This document shows positions 17,553 through 26,860 of a stretch of 46,105 nucleotides of DNA, in pieces. Position 1 is the first letter of the stretch, and the number at the start of each line of letters is the position of its first letter. Under the pieces are notes generated by a model. The model saw only the letters and a program-made list of their open reading frames with translations. It was not told the origin of the DNA and ran no database searches. The position numbers were made by a program, and so were the translations under genes. This DNA is from an uncultured Methylophilaceae bacterium (GTDB lineage: Bacteria; Pseudomonadota; Gammaproteobacteria; Burkholderiales; Methylophilaceae), in contig CAJBIA010000012.1 of NCBI GenBank assembly GCA_903953055.1, forward strand, positions 1 through 46,105. The letters are read 5' to 3'.

Positions 17553-19183
17553 TAGTTTACGGGCCTTGTGCTTACTCGAACAGGCTCGCCATCTCGCAAG
17601 AACGAAGCCGCAGTATCAATTACCACCATTCCAGCAGAGACTCCTTCAAGTATTTCTAGCTTATTACCAATATGCTCACCCACTTTAACTGGCTGACGTT
17701 TAGCTAGGCCATCTCGAGCAGTAAATACATAAGCCGCCAGTCCGTCGAAGCGCACTGCTGTGTCAGGTAAATAAATACCATTTCTTGAGGTCGTTGTTGC
17801 GGCAACTCGCGCAAATTGACCAAGAATCAAATGAGGTGTTTGATCAAAACGCACACGTACTTTAGCGATTTGATTCTGACGATTAATCTGCGTTGCCGCA
17901 CGACTGACTTTTCCAGTATAAATATTGGCTGATTGCCCTGCATTTTCTTTTGAAGATAAAGAAGACGCCCTTTCTGCTTGCATCGCATCCAAGTGCGCGA
18001 TACTCTGCTCTCGCACAATCACCCATTGACCCCCATCCAGCATCAAGGTAAGACGTTTATTAGTATTCTCTTTTTTGCCATTTGCACTGTAATGCTGAAC
18101 AAACTCCTCAATCGCATTGTTCCCATTCACTTGCACGTTAATTTGGCTAAGCGAAACATCTAACGCGTCTTTTGAGGCTAAACGTTTTTGACGCTGTGCC
18201 ATCCAATTCGATTTACTGTTTCTTTGCTCCGGCACAAACGTATTACCATAAAAGCTCAAATACGTATCCACGTCTTTATTTTTCCATGCTTGCGCCCAGG
18301 CATCCACGCGACTTAGCACCGCATCTACTGCTTTCGTCTTAGGTGCTTTAGCCTCTGACATATCTCCCATCAGATGAATACTAACTGGCATCCCTAACTT
18401 CAGGCGAGTTGCATCATCCGCTGAAACTTCTAGTTCTACCTCCACATCATCATCACGTAACACGCTAAATAAAGGTTCTACATTCTGAGCAAGCGACATG
18501 CCCGTTCGAGCCTTGCGCTCAATTACCATTCCAGAAATGGGCGAACGAATCGCCGCTTGATTTAAACGTAAATCAGACTCTGCGACTTGTGCACTGGCCA
18601 AATTAAAGTCCGCCTGCGCCATGCTAAGGTTGTTTTTCATGGCCTGAACACGAGTTTTAGCCAATTGCTCAGCCATTACACGCTGGTCTCTTAATTCTAT
18701 TGAAATTAGTCCAGTCTCAGCCACCACTTCAGCACGCTTACGTTCAGCTTGCGCTTGAGCATATTGCGCTTGGGCTTCTTCCAAAGCATTCTCTTGTTGT
18801 TTAATTGCTACGCTTGCCTTTTGTTGGGTAGCTTGCTGTTGCGCTTTTTGAATGCGTAGTGCTGATGCATCAATGGTCGCAAGCACAGTGCCAATTTTTA
18901 CGCGCTCACCCGCTTCAACCAAAATCTTATCGATACGACCTTGTGTTAATTCGCTATAAATCGGCACTTCATCACGCCCAACCACAGGACCAGAAAAAAT
19001 CATCCGTCTTTGAACGGTATCTTCTTGGGCTATTATCCCAGTGACTGAAATAGCCTGACCATTTTTTTGGTCAACTGCATTAGCAGTGTTAGCCGTCCCT
19101 TTAATCAGCACAAACAAAATGAGTGCGGAAATCGCAAACATTAGGCTACCCAGGGTCAATTGTTTTATTGTGAATCTTTTCAT
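17552..19183 (-). CDS. RND efflux periplasmic adaptor (HlyD/MFP family) with an inserted NTF2-like domain
   Basis: A 543-residue membrane-fusion protein, about 130-150 residues longer than usual. Order: N-terminal membrane anchor (12-30), lipoyl first half with SELTQGRIDKILVEAGERVKIG (78-98), a glutamine/alanine-rich coiled-coil hairpin (about 105-210), lipoyl second half IRSPISGMVIE (212-222), and the start of the beta-barrel up to about 280. Residues ~286-395 (17999-18328) are foreign to the family: VDAWAQAWKNKDVDTYLSFY, a W..QRQKRL segment and LMLDGGQWVIVREQS resemble the NTF2-like domain at the C-terminus of L,D-transpeptidase-like proteins. The barrel resumes with YTGKVSRAATQINRQNQ at 422, then the membrane-proximal domain. 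Position 2 in the efflux operon. Confidence 0.93.
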   Translation of the reverse strand: MKRFTIKQLTLGSLMFAISALILFVLIKGTANTANAVDQKNGQAISVTGIIAQEDTVQRRMIFSGPVVGRDEVPIYSELTQGRIDKILVEAGERVKIGTVLATIDASALRIQKAQQQATQQKASVAIKQQENALEEAQAQYAQAQAERKRAEVVAETGLISIELRDQRVMAEQLAKTRVQAMKNNLSMAQADFNLASAQVAESDLRLNQAAIRSPISGMVIERKARTGMSLAQNVEPLFSVLRDDDVEVELEVSADDATRLKLGMPVSIHLMGDMSEAKAPKTKAVDAVLSRVDAWAQAWKNKDVDTYLSFYGNTFVPEQRNSKSNWMAQRQKRLASKDALDVSLSQINVQVNGNNAIEEFVQHYSANGKKENTNKRLTLMLDGGQWVIVREQSIAHLDAMQAERASSLSSKENAGQSANIYTGKVSRAATQINRQNQIAKVRVRFDQTPHLILGQFARVAATTTSRNGIYLPDTAVRFDGLAAYVFTARDGLAKRQPVKVGEHIGNKLEILEGVSAGMVVIDTAASFLRDGEPVRVSTRPVN

Positions 19184-19217
19184 GAAGCTTTTACCTCAAG
19201 CAGTTTTTACTTAATTT

Positions 19218-20681
19218 TTATTTGGTTAATGCCGCCGGCTTTTCAACCGCCCGCGATTTTTCCGTTGTCATATTGGTTTGGGCTTTATTCGCCGCGGCAA
19301 ATGCCGCTAGCCAAGCAGCCCGCTCATCTGCGTGCACCAATTTACGCTCTTGCAATTTCGCTTGCCCACGGAATGATTCCAATGGACTCAAATAACCCGC
19401 GCTCATGCCTTCTTTATATCGTTTAGCCGCTCCTTCTAAACTAGCAGACTCTTCGATCGTGCGCGCCATACGCTCATCCATCGCATTAAAATTAGCAATG
19501 GTAATTTCAGTTTCGGCAATTGCCTGCAAGACCGTATCGCGATAATTTAAAATAGTACGACGCAACTCAGCCTCACTGGCATTAGTCTGCTCCCGAGACA
19601 TTCCCCAATCTAGAAGTGGGAAGCGCAAGCTTGGCGCCAAAAACTTTATTAATCCTTCAGGGTTATTGGCACCCTGTTTTTGGATAATCGTTCCAGAATA
19701 CAATACTGCGCCTTCTAAACTAATTTTAGGATAAAGCTCTGATTCCTCCACCCCAACTGCACCTGCCGCATACATTACTTTAGCCAACGCAGCCTGCACA
19801 TCAGGGCGTTGCATAATAACCTCAACTGGCACTGCAAAAGGCGGAATTTTAGCAAGCTCAAGTTGCCATTGAGCGTCACTAAAATTTAACCACTGCTCCA
19901 TGGGCGCATCCAAACCACAAAGCATATCTAAACGTTGTAAGGCGGATTCGCGGATTGCAATCATTTCAGAGAGTGCTGACTCAACTTCGCTCAACTGATT
20001 GCGAACCTCCATCAACTCTTGCTGAGAAACTGCTCCAGCAGCAATAGAACGCTCAAACATCTCATTAATGCCTTGTTGATAACCAACAATTTTTTTGATT
20101 GATTGCACTTTTTGATCGGCCGCACGAAGTTCCCCATAAACACGGACAACTTCAGCAATTAAACTAGTTTTTGCAGCAACAATACCTGCAGAAGCTATGT
20201 CCACGTTAGCTTGCGCCATGTTCCGCTCGCCTTCTTTCTTTGCGGTATATGGCACTTCCCAATTAAAGTCAAAGCCAAATAAGAAAGCAGAGGAAGAACG
20301 ATAGTTTGAAAAAGCGACTGAGCTATTTGGACCAAGATATAAACCAACTTTTGGCTTATGAGAGGCAATAGTGGCTTTTTCTAAAGCCCGTTCAGCATTC
20401 AAACGTTCATATGATTGAGCAACACTAAGATTTTTAGTGATCGCCAGATCAACCGCATCGTTAAGTATCGGGTCTTTTATTGATGTCCACCAAGCTTCAT
20501 TGGAAGCGATAGAGGAAGTTGAAATAGCTGAATTGCGCCACACTGCAGGGGTTTTAACGTTTAAATCAGGATGTGGAATAGACCCGCAAGCAACAAGCCC
20601 CAACGACAAAAAAATAGCCGCACTCGAACTTGCCTTCCTACCCACTAGATCAATAAATTTTTTATTACTACCAGAAAACAT
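19218..20681 (-). CDS. efflux outer-membrane lipoprotein, TolC/NodT family
   Basis: Outer-membrane channel of the RND system. With the ATG at 20681 (AGGCG 6 nt upstream) the protein has 487 residues and a lipoprotein signal: hydrophobic AAIFLSLGLVAC with the acylated cysteine at residue 32. The frame stays open upstream to a TTG at 20783, but that would bury the signal, so I reject it. The body has two OEP repeats, with helical blocks such as ERSIAAGAVSQQELMEVRNQL and RPDVQAALAKVMYA. First gene of the operon, 34 nt before the adaptor. Confidence 0.92.
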   Translation of the reverse strand: MFSGSNKKFIDLVGRKASSSAAIFLSLGLVACGSIPHPDLNVKTPAVWRNSAISTSSIASNEAWWTSIKDPILNDAVDLAITKNLSVAQSYERLNAERALEKATIASHKPKVGLYLGPNSSVAFSNYRSSSAFLFGFDFNWEVPYTAKKEGERNMAQANVDIASAGIVAAKTSLIAEVVRVYGELRAADQKVQSIKKIVGYQQGINEMFERSIAAGAVSQQELMEVRNQLSEVESALSEMIAIRESALQRLDMLCGLDAPMEQWLNFSDAQWQLELAKIPPFAVPVEVIMQRPDVQAALAKVMYAAGAVGVEESELYPKISLEGAVLYSGTIIQKQGANNPEGLIKFLAPSLRFPLLDWGMSREQTNASEAELRRTILNYRDTVLQAIAETEITIANFNAMDERMARTIEESASLEGAAKRYKEGMSAGYLSPLESFRGQAKLQERKLVHADERAAWLAAFAAANKAQTNMTTEKSRAVEKPAALTK

Positions 20682-20724
20682 GAAAACGCCTATTTGCCAG
20701 CTTCCCCATTGACTCGATGCGCAT

Positions 20725-20793
20725 TCAAGCCAACATGTGAAACCTAATGTGTAATAGTCCCACAAAGAGAAAAACGGACGCAAGTAATTTCAC
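20725..20793 (-). CDS. possible 22-residue hydrophobic leader peptide upstream of the efflux operon
   Basis: On the minus strand a clear AGGAG (20799-20803) sits 5 nt before a GTG at 20793 that opens a 22-codon ORF beginning VKLLASVFLFVGLL and ending with TGA at 20725. It resembles a bare signal sequence. It may be a leader peptide, a remnant of an older signal peptide, or chance. It ends 44 nt before the outer-membrane lipoprotein start. Confidence 0.3.
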   Translation of the reverse strand: MKLLASVFLFVGLLHIRFHMLA

Positions 20794-20849
20794 ATAAACT
20801 CCTGTAAAGAGAATCACTAAAAATCCAGAAATTCCTCAGCGCAGTCCGA

Positions 20850-20855
20850 TATAAT
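20850..20855 (+). promoter_or_regulatory. -10 element abutting the yggS start
   Basis: A perfect TATAAT with 7 nt between it and the ATG at 20863, and no Shine-Dalgarno in those bases. The transcript would begin at the start codon or next to it. The -35 region is not recognisable. Confidence 0.5.
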
Positions 20856-20862
20856 CCTTTCA

Positions 20863-21591
20863 ATGATGATCGAAATCAAACAACAATTACAAGCCATCCA
20901 AGCTGATATTGAAAAAGCCATTGCCAAACGCGACACGCATCATGTCGTGAATCAAGGTGGCGGGGTAACGCTCCTATCCGTGAGCAAAGGGCAGCCAGCA
21001 CAAAAATTGCGGGAGGCTTATGAAGCTGGACAATCAAAATTTGGTGAGAATTACCTCCAAGAAGCATTGAATAAACAATCTGAACTTCAAGATTTAAATA
21101 TCGAATGGCATTTTATTGGCCCAATACAAAGCAATAAAACTCAGCTAATCGCCCAACACTTCAACTGGGTGCATGGCGTAGATCGGCTCAAGATTGCGCA
21201 ACGATTAAATGATGCACGTCCAAGCGACTGTTTACCTTTGCAAATCTGTTTGCAAGTGAATATCAGCGGCGAGGCATCAAAAAGTGGCATTGCCCCTAGT
21301 GAGCTTATTAACCTAGTTAAAGATGTAAGTGCTTTACCCAGGCTAGCCTTACGGGGATTAATGACAATCCCCGAGCCTACCCAAGATGCAGCCATGCAAC
21401 ATGCTCAATTCAGACAAATGCGTGAGTTGCTTAAAAACTTAATCAAACAAGGCTACGCGCTCGATACCCTCTCTATGGGAATGTCGAGTGATTACCAAAT
21501 TGCGATTGAAGAAGGCGCAACCATAATAAGAGTGGGCTCAGCCATTTTTGGCGCACGCCCAGCAAAAATTACACCTGAAGACTCAAATTAA
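20863..21591 (+). CDS. yggS: PLP homeostasis protein, YggS/PLPBP family
   Basis: A 242-residue PLP-binding protein with an alanine racemase-like barrel but no catalytic activity known; homologues control vitamin B6 and amino-acid balance. The PLP lysine is in LLSVSKGQPAQKLREAYEAG (Lys at about 40), and further blocks are FGENYLQEA, WHFIGPIQSNKT and LSMGMSSDYQIAIEEGAT. The position before proC and yggT is the widespread order. The first two codons are ATG ATG; both are possible starts. Confidence 0.95.
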   Translation: MMIEIKQQLQAIQADIEKAIAKRDTHHVVNQGGGVTLLSVSKGQPAQKLREAYEAGQSKFGENYLQEALNKQSELQDLNIEWHFIGPIQSNKTQLIAQHFNWVHGVDRLKIAQRLNDARPSDCLPLQICLQVNISGEASKSGIAPSELINLVKDVSALPRLALRGLMTIPEPTQDAAMQHAQFRQMRELLKNLIKQGYALDTLSMGMSSDYQIAIEEGATIIRVGSAIFGARPAKITPEDSN

Positions 21592-21627
21592 ACTAAGCTA
21601 TCCCTCAAGAAAAACTGAAAGTTAAAA

Positions 21628-22455
21628 ATGACTGAACACACCATCGGAAAAATTTGTTTTATTGGCGGCGGCAATATGGCTCGCGCGCTTATTGGTGGCT
21701 TACAAAGCAATGGCTATCTCATGGGCGACATTAACGTGATTGAGCCCGATGCTAAGAAACGCACACAACTTAATATAGACTTTGGCGTTTCAGTGACGGA
21801 GCAATTGCCTAGTGTTGCGATGGCAGACATCGTCGTTTTAGCGGTAAAGCCACAACAACTTCGCGACTTATCTATTTTCTTAGGCAGTCTTTTACAGAAT
21901 CAATTGCTGATCTCAATCGCTGCCGGAATTCGAGCTAGAGATATCGCTCGCTGGCTAGGCGGCTATCAAGCCATCATCCGGGTCATGCCGAACACTCCAG
22001 CACAAATTCAATTAGGAATCTCAGCGCTTTATGCCATGCCAGAGGTAACCCAAGCGCAACATGTTCAAGCTGAGACCATATTAAAAGCCGTCGGTGAGAC
22101 TTTATGGTTAGATGAAGAAGCCAAGATGGACGCAGTCACCGCCATCTCAGGCAGTGGCCCAGCCTATGTATTTTATTTTATTGAAGCAATGCAACAAGCA
22201 GCCCTAGAACTCGGCCTAGACGAAGATCAAGCAAAAGCACTTAGTTTGCAGACTTTTATAGGCGCGAGTAAATTAGCCGAAAAAAGTCACGAATCACCTA
22301 CGACTTTGCGTGACCAAGTCACCTCAAAAGGCGGCACCACTGAGCAAGCCATTTTAACAATGGAAAGCGGAGGGGTTAAATCATCCATCATTAAAGCAGC
22401 AAAAGCTGCTGCCTCACGCTCTGAAGAACTTGGCGACATGTTAGGTAAGGACTAA
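21628..22455 (+). CDS. proC: pyrroline-5-carboxylate reductase
   Basis: Last step of proline synthesis, NAD(P)H-dependent reduction of pyrroline-5-carboxylate. The 275 residues carry the N-terminal Rossmann motif ICFIGGGNMARALIGGL (about 8-24), AVKPQQL, RVMPNTPA, and the C-terminal ProC signature around AISGSGPAYVFYFIEAM, RDQVTSKGGTTEQAI. It follows yggS by 36 nt and precedes yggT by 2 nt, so all three form one operon. Confidence 0.97.
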   Translation: MTEHTIGKICFIGGGNMARALIGGLQSNGYLMGDINVIEPDAKKRTQLNIDFGVSVTEQLPSVAMADIVVLAVKPQQLRDLSIFLGSLLQNQLLISIAAGIRARDIARWLGGYQAIIRVMPNTPAQIQLGISALYAMPEVTQAQHVQAETILKAVGETLWLDEEAKMDAVTAISGSGPAYVFYFIEAMQQAALELGLDEDQAKALSLQTFIGASKLAEKSHESPTTLRDQVTSKGGTTEQAILTMESGGVKSSIIKAAKAAASRSEELGDMLGKD

Positions 22456-22457
22456 CT

Positions 22458-23033
22458 ATGCTGATCAATGCATTCGGATTTTTACTCAACACACTACTTG
22501 GCCTGCTCTGCCTTGCATTCTTATTGCGTTTTTATTTACAACTAACGAATGCACCTTTTCGTAATCCGCTTTCACAAGCAGTCGTCACTATGACCGACTT
22601 CGCGGTCATTCCAACAAGACGTGCTGTGCCAAGTATGTTTAAACTTGATACATCAACGCTTCTGCTTGCATTTCTCACTCAACTACTTTTGCAGTTTTTA
22701 TTGCAATGGCTAGGAGGCTTTCCATTTTCAATGTCAGGAAATTCTATATGGGTGGGGCTAGCTGGATTATCAGTACTGCATCTTGCTAACTTGAGCATGG
22801 ATTTATTTTTCTACGCGATTATCGCGCAAGCGCTTTTGAGTTGGGTAAACCCATACACGCCTATTGCCCCAGCTTTAGATGCCTTAACAAGACCAATACT
22901 TAATCCTATTCGTCAGGTTATTCCATCACCAAACGGTTTAGATTTATCGCCTTTGCTTGCCATTCTGGCCGTGCAACTCATCCAGATGTTAATTTTCGCG
23001 CCATTAGAAATCGCTGTAACAAGGCTATTTTAA
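22458..23033 (+). CDS. yggT: YggT family integral membrane protein
   Basis: A 191-residue membrane protein with two YGGT repeats. Each repeat has a pair of hydrophobic segments around a conserved motif: LLRFYLQLTNAPFRNPLSQ (about 23-41) in the first, and LLSWVNPYTPIAPALDALTRPILNP in the second. YggT proteins are linked to osmotic stress and cell shape or division in some bacteria, but the mechanism is unknown. It ends 23 nt from the convergent rng gene, and I see no terminator in between. Confidence 0.92.
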   Translation: MLINAFGFLLNTLLGLLCLAFLLRFYLQLTNAPFRNPLSQAVVTMTDFAVIPTRRAVPSMFKLDTSTLLLAFLTQLLLQFLLQWLGGFPFSMSGNSIWVGLAGLSVLHLANLSMDLFFYAIIAQALLSWVNPYTPIAPALDALTRPILNPIRQVIPSPNGLDLSPLLAILAVQLIQMLIFAPLEIAVTRLF

Positions 23034-23056
23034 GCAACTTCAAGAGATACGAGCAC

Positions 23057-24508
23057 CTACATCAAGATAATATCAAACGCTTCTTGTGAGTATTGGTTTT
23101 CAACCTGGAGAGAGACTGGCTTGCCAATAAAGTCAGATAAATTGGCCAAGCTTTGCGACTCTTCATCCATTAGCAACCCGATGACTTTTTGTGAGGCCAG
23201 CACACGAAACTCACGCGCACTAAATTGTCTGGCATGACGCAAAAGTTCACGCAAAATTTCATAACAAACGGTTTGCCCGGTTTTCAACTCGCCACGTCCA
23301 CGGCAACTCGGGCATGGCTCGCAAAGGATGTGGGCTAAACTTTCACGAGTACGTTTACGCGTCATTTCAACCAAGCCGAGCGTTGAGAACCCATTAACTC
23401 CAATCCGTGCCCGATCTTTTTCAACCGCACGATTAAGCTCCTCGAGCACTGCGGCTCGATGCTCATCTTCATCCATGTCAATGAAGTCAATAATAATAAT
23501 GCCGCCTAAATTACGGAGTCTTAATTGGCGTGCGATGCATTGAGAGGCTTCTAAATTGGTTTTAAAAATTGTGTCCGACAAACTTTTTCCACTGACAAAT
23601 CCACCTGTATTCACGTCCACTGTTGTAAGCGCTTCCGTTTGATCAAAGATCAAATAACCGCCAGATTTCAGCTCGACTTTACGAGAAAGGGCTTTTTCAA
23701 TTTCTAATTCCACGTTGTACATATCAAACAAAGGTCGCTCACCTTGGTAATGCTCAAGGCGTTTTACTGCGCGTGCGGCATATAACTCCGCAAACTCGGA
23801 AAGCTTTTGGAAGGTCTCGCGCGAATCCACTACAATACGGTCCGTTTTCTCATTCACCACATCACGCAAAATACGCATCGGCAAATTCAAATCTTGAAAC
23901 ACCAGTGAGCGTTCAGAAGCGCCATGGCTAGCCGCTTGAATATTGATCCATACCTTATCTAAGTAATCGATATCCGCTAACAACTCTTCGTCAGTTGCAG
24001 TTTCAGACATCGTACGGATGATGTAACCGCCAGGGTGATTTGCCGGCAAAAGACCAATTAATCTCTCGCGCAAGATCTCACGCTCAGCTTCATCTTCAAT
24101 GCGTTGCGACACGCCAATATGGTCTTGTTGTGGTAAATATACGAGAAAACGACCTGCGATACTAATTTGGGTCGTAAGCCGCGCGCCTTTTGTGCCAATA
24201 GGCTCTTTCACCACCTGCACCATCAATGGCTGTCCTTCGTGAAGCACTTCTTGAATGGTTTTTTCTTGGTTCGCGCTCGTACATTCCAGCACGTCAGCCA
24301 CATGCAAGAAGGCTGCGCGTTGCAAGCCGACTTCTACAAAAGCCGACTGCATGCCTGGCAACACTCGGCACACTGACCCATGATATATATTTCCAACCAA
24401 CCCCAAAGAACTACTGCGCTCGATGTGTAGCTCTTGAACAATCCCTTGCTCAACAATTGCCACCCGCGTCTCCTGTGGGGTGACGTTGATTAAAATCTCT
24501 TCACTCAT
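23057..24508 (-). CDS. rng: ribonuclease G
   Basis: Endoribonuclease of the RNase E/G family that matures the 5' end of 16S rRNA and degrades mRNA. The 483 residues match RNase G, without the long C-terminal scaffold of RNase E. The S1 domain lies near GNIYHGSVCRVLPGMQSAFVEVG (about 39-61). The DNase I-like catalytic part has TVDVNTGGFVSGKS and IIIDFIDMDEDEHR with the metal-binding aspartates. The zinc-link motif is CEPCPSCRGRG. The adjacent maf gene upstream is the usual maf-rng pairing. The upstream 50 nt hold AT repeats and no clear Shine-Dalgarno. Confidence 0.96.
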   Translation of the reverse strand: MSEEILINVTPQETRVAIVEQGIVQELHIERSSSLGLVGNIYHGSVCRVLPGMQSAFVEVGLQRAAFLHVADVLECTSANQEKTIQEVLHEGQPLMVQVVKEPIGTKGARLTTQISIAGRFLVYLPQQDHIGVSQRIEDEAEREILRERLIGLLPANHPGGYIIRTMSETATDEELLADIDYLDKVWINIQAASHGASERSLVFQDLNLPMRILRDVVNEKTDRIVVDSRETFQKLSEFAELYAARAVKRLEHYQGERPLFDMYNVELEIEKALSRKVELKSGGYLIFDQTEALTTVDVNTGGFVSGKSLSDTIFKTNLEASQCIARQLRLRNLGGIIIIDFIDMDEDEHRAAVLEELNRAVEKDRARIGVNGFSTLGLVEMTRKRTRESLAHILCEPCPSCRGRGELKTGQTVCYEILRELLRHARQFSAREFRVLASQKVIGLLMDEESQSLANLSDFIGKPVSLQVENQYSQEAFDIILM

Positions 24509-24524
24509 TTCAACTCACTTTTAC

Positions 24525-24554
24525 AATTTTTAATTTTTAATTTTTAATTTTTTT
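24525..24554. repeat. four tandem copies of a 7-bp AT repeat in the rng leader
   Basis: AATTTTT occurs four times head to tail, the last copy extended by two more Ts. It lies between the rng start (24508) and the maf stop (24558), so it would be in the rng 5' untranslated region or promoter. Confidence 0.85.
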
Positions 24555-24557
24555 GCA

Positions 24558-25136
24558 TTATAAAATGCTAATTCCTGCCTGCCGGAGTAGCAGTGCGGTT
24601 TCATAAATTGGCAATCCCATCACACCAGAGTAGCTACCTTCAATGCGCTTAACTAGCGCTCCAGCTAAGCCTTGTATACCATAAGCGCCCGCCTTGTCTC
24701 GTGGCTCGCCTGAAGCAACATAGGCCAAAATCATTTCATTCGATAGTTTTGCTATCTCAACATTAGTTGTCGAAATCGCTACTTTCACTCCCTCACGTGT
24801 CGCTACTGCAATCCCTGTATGCACTTCGTGCCAACGACCTGAAATGGCAGATAGCATCTGAAATGCATCATCATCATCTTGTGGCTTACCTATGATTTTG
24901 CCATCAATGCTGACGGTCGTGTCCGCCGCCAACACAGGATAAATAGCCATTGACTGAGCGATTAAGCAATCATAACAAGTTTGCGCTTTCTCAGCGGCAA
25001 GGCGCAATACATAATCATCTGACAGCTCATCCAAGTGTGGAGTTTCATCAATATCTGATGGCAAGACAACAAACTGGATGCCTATTTGTTGTAATAATTC
25101 AGCCCGCCTTGGTGAGCGAGAGGCTAAATAAATCAT
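24558..25136 (-). CDS. maf: Maf-like nucleotide pyrophosphatase (dTTP/UTP type)
   Basis: House-cleaning pyrophosphatase that hydrolyses non-canonical or excess nucleotides. Family blocks: MIYLASRSPRRAELLQQIGI at the N-terminus, LAADTTVSIDGKIIGKP with the catalytic aspartate, SGRWHEVHTG, and GEPRDKAGAYGIQGL. I place the start at the ATG at 25136 because homologues begin at this point; an upstream in-frame ATG at 25160 would add eight residues. It lies just upstream of rng on the same strand. Confidence 0.93.
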   Translation of the reverse strand: MIYLASRSPRRAELLQQIGIQFVVLPSDIDETPHLDELSDDYVLRLAAEKAQTCYDCLIAQSMAIYPVLAADTTVSIDGKIIGKPQDDDDAFQMLSAISGRWHEVHTGIAVATREGVKVAISTTNVEIAKLSNEMILAYVASGEPRDKAGAYGIQGLAGALVKRIEGSYSGVMGLPIYETALLLRQAGISIL

Positions 25137-25303
25137 TTTGTGATGAGCATTTTCTAGCATTTCTTATGAGAATAATTTTTCTAATCTCAAGAATACTAAC
25201 CGAAGCAGAGATATCTACCAACAAACAAATTAGAATAAAAGCTACGCTGGTTTAGTATGACGGCTAGCGGTAAAATGTTGCTTTAAGCTTTCAAGCCTAT
25301 TTC

Positions 25304-25747
25304 ATGATTTGGAAACCCAATACCACCGTTGCTGCCATTATCGAACAAAATGGCCGTTTTTTAATGGTAGAAGAAAGCACTGCTGAAGGCATACGCATCA
25401 ATCAGCCAGCTGGCCATTTAGATGAAGGTGAAACAATCTTGCAAGCGGCGGCTCGCGAGACGCTTGAAGAAACAGCCTATGACTTCACGCCAACTCAATT
25501 ATTAGGCATCTACCACTGGCAACGCCCAGCTAAAGACATCACCTACTTACGTTTTGCCTTTATCGGTGAACTAGGAGCACATCACCCTGAACTCCCCTTG
25601 GATGATGGAATTATTCGAGCAGTCTGGATGACCCTGGGGGAGTTACAAGTCAGTAAAGCCATTCACCGAAGTCCACAAGTATTAAAATGTGTAGAAGATT
25701 ATTTGGCAGGGCAGCGCTTTCCCTTAGCTATCCTCACTCATTTATAA
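25304..25747 (+). CDS. nudJ: NUDIX hydrolase, NudJ-type phosphatase
   Basis: A 147-residue NUDIX protein. The Nudix box [24 protein letters not shown] (about residues 37-60) has the G-x5-E-x7-RE-x-x-EE pattern. NudJ of E. coli acts on thiamine pyrophosphate precursors and nucleoside di/triphosphates and lies directly before mnmA, as here (13-nt gap). It starts with [20 protein letters not shown], typical of this group. It is divergent from maf with a 143- to 167-nt gap. Confidence 0.91.
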   Translation: MIWKPNTTVAAIIEQNGRFLMVEESTAEGIRINQPAGHLDEGETILQAAARETLEETAYDFTPTQLLGIYHWQRPAKDITYLRFAFIGELGAHHPELPLDDGIIRAVWMTLGELQVSKAIHRSPQVLKCVEDYLAGQRFPLAILTHL

Positions 25748-25760
25748 AACAAAAGCTTTC

Positions 25761-26855
25761 ATGAAAAACAAAAGAATAGTAGTTGGTCTATCAGGCGGGG
25801 TTGATTCTTCAGTCACAGCATTATTGCTCAAGCAACAAGGCTATGACGTGATCGGCCTTTTTATGAAAAACTGGGAAGACGACGACACCGATGAATACTG
25901 CTCATCTAAGCAAGATTTAATTGATGCAGTTTCCGTAGCTGACAAAATTGGCATCGAAATCGAAGCTGTTAATTTCAGCAAAGAATATAAAGAACGCGTG
26001 TTCCAAAACTTCTTAGATGAATACCAAGCTGGCCGTACCCCTAACCCAGACATTTTGTGTAATGCTGAAATTAAATTTAAAGCATTTTTAGATCACGCCA
26101 TGGGCTTGGGTGCAGACTTAATTGCCACAGGCCATTATGCACAAGTACGTGAAAACCCATTTGCAGCCGGTGAGTACCAATTGCTAAAAGCCGAAGATGG
26201 CAGCAAAGACCAAAGCTACTTTTTACACCGGCTCAACCAAGCTCAGTTATCAAAAACGCTATTCCCACTTGGGCATTTACTTAAAAGTGAAGTGCGCGAA
26301 ATAGCCCGAACAGAGGGACTTGTGACAAGCGAAAAGAAAGACTCCACTGGCATTTGCTTTATAGGTGAACGGCCATTCCAAGAGTTTTTAAGCCGCTATT
26401 TACCCCGTGAACCAGGCGACATGAAAACCCCAGATGGCAAAATCGTCGGCGTGCACGATGGATTAATGTATTACACCTTAGGTCAGCGGCAAGGCTTGAA
26501 AATTGGCGGATCAAAAGAAAGCAATGGTGAGCCTTGGTTTGTTGCACAAAAAGACATGAAAAATAATGTACTGATTGTGGTGCAAGGACATGAGCATCCA
26601 TTGCTACTTAATGATGGATTACAAGCAGGACAAGTCCATTGGATCAGTGGAAAAGCCCCAAAAACTAACTGGGTCTATGCGGCTAAAACGCGCTATCGGC
26701 AACCTGATGCGCCATGCGAAATTGACAGGTTAGACACAGACTTTGTTGAGATTAAGTTCGGTCAAAAACAATGGGCAATCACTCCAGGCCAATCAGCCGT
26801 TGTTTATGAAAGCAACGTCTGCTTAGGGGGAGGCATTATCACTGGTGCAATTTAA
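25761..26855 (+). CDS. mnmA: tRNA-specific 2-thiouridylase
   Basis: Adds sulfur to U34 of tRNA-Lys, -Glu and -Gln using ATP and persulfide. The 364 residues begin with the PP-loop [19 protein letters not shown] (about 5-23). The catalytic cysteines are in [14 protein letters not shown] (about 98-111) and [13 protein letters not shown] (near 200). The central HLNQ-type recognition loop and C-terminal beta domain (ARTRYRQ-like [11 protein letters not shown]) are present. It ends 5 nt before the convergent GST gene. Confidence 0.97.
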   Translation: MKNKRIVVGLSGGVDSSVTALLLKQQGYDVIGLFMKNWEDDDTDEYCSSKQDLIDAVSVADKIGIEIEAVNFSKEYKERVFQNFLDEYQAGRTPNPDILCNAEIKFKAFLDHAMGLGADLIATGHYAQVRENPFAAGEYQLLKAEDGSKDQSYFLHRLNQAQLSKTLFPLGHLLKSEVREIARTEGLVTSEKKDSTGICFIGERPFQEFLSRYLPREPGDMKTPDGKIVGVHDGLMYYTLGQRQGLKIGGSKESNGEPWFVAQKDMKNNVLIVVQGHEHPLLLNDGLQAGQVHWISGKAPKTNWVYAAKTRYRQPDAPCEIDRLDTDFVEIKFGQKQWAITPGQSAVVYESNVCLGGGIITGAI

Positions 26856-26860
26856 CTAAC

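Noticed and set aside
20682-20783. TTG-initiated extension of the outer-membrane lipoprotein gene
   Set aside because: It would place 34 residues before a clear lipoprotein signal with its own ATG and ribosome site at 20681.
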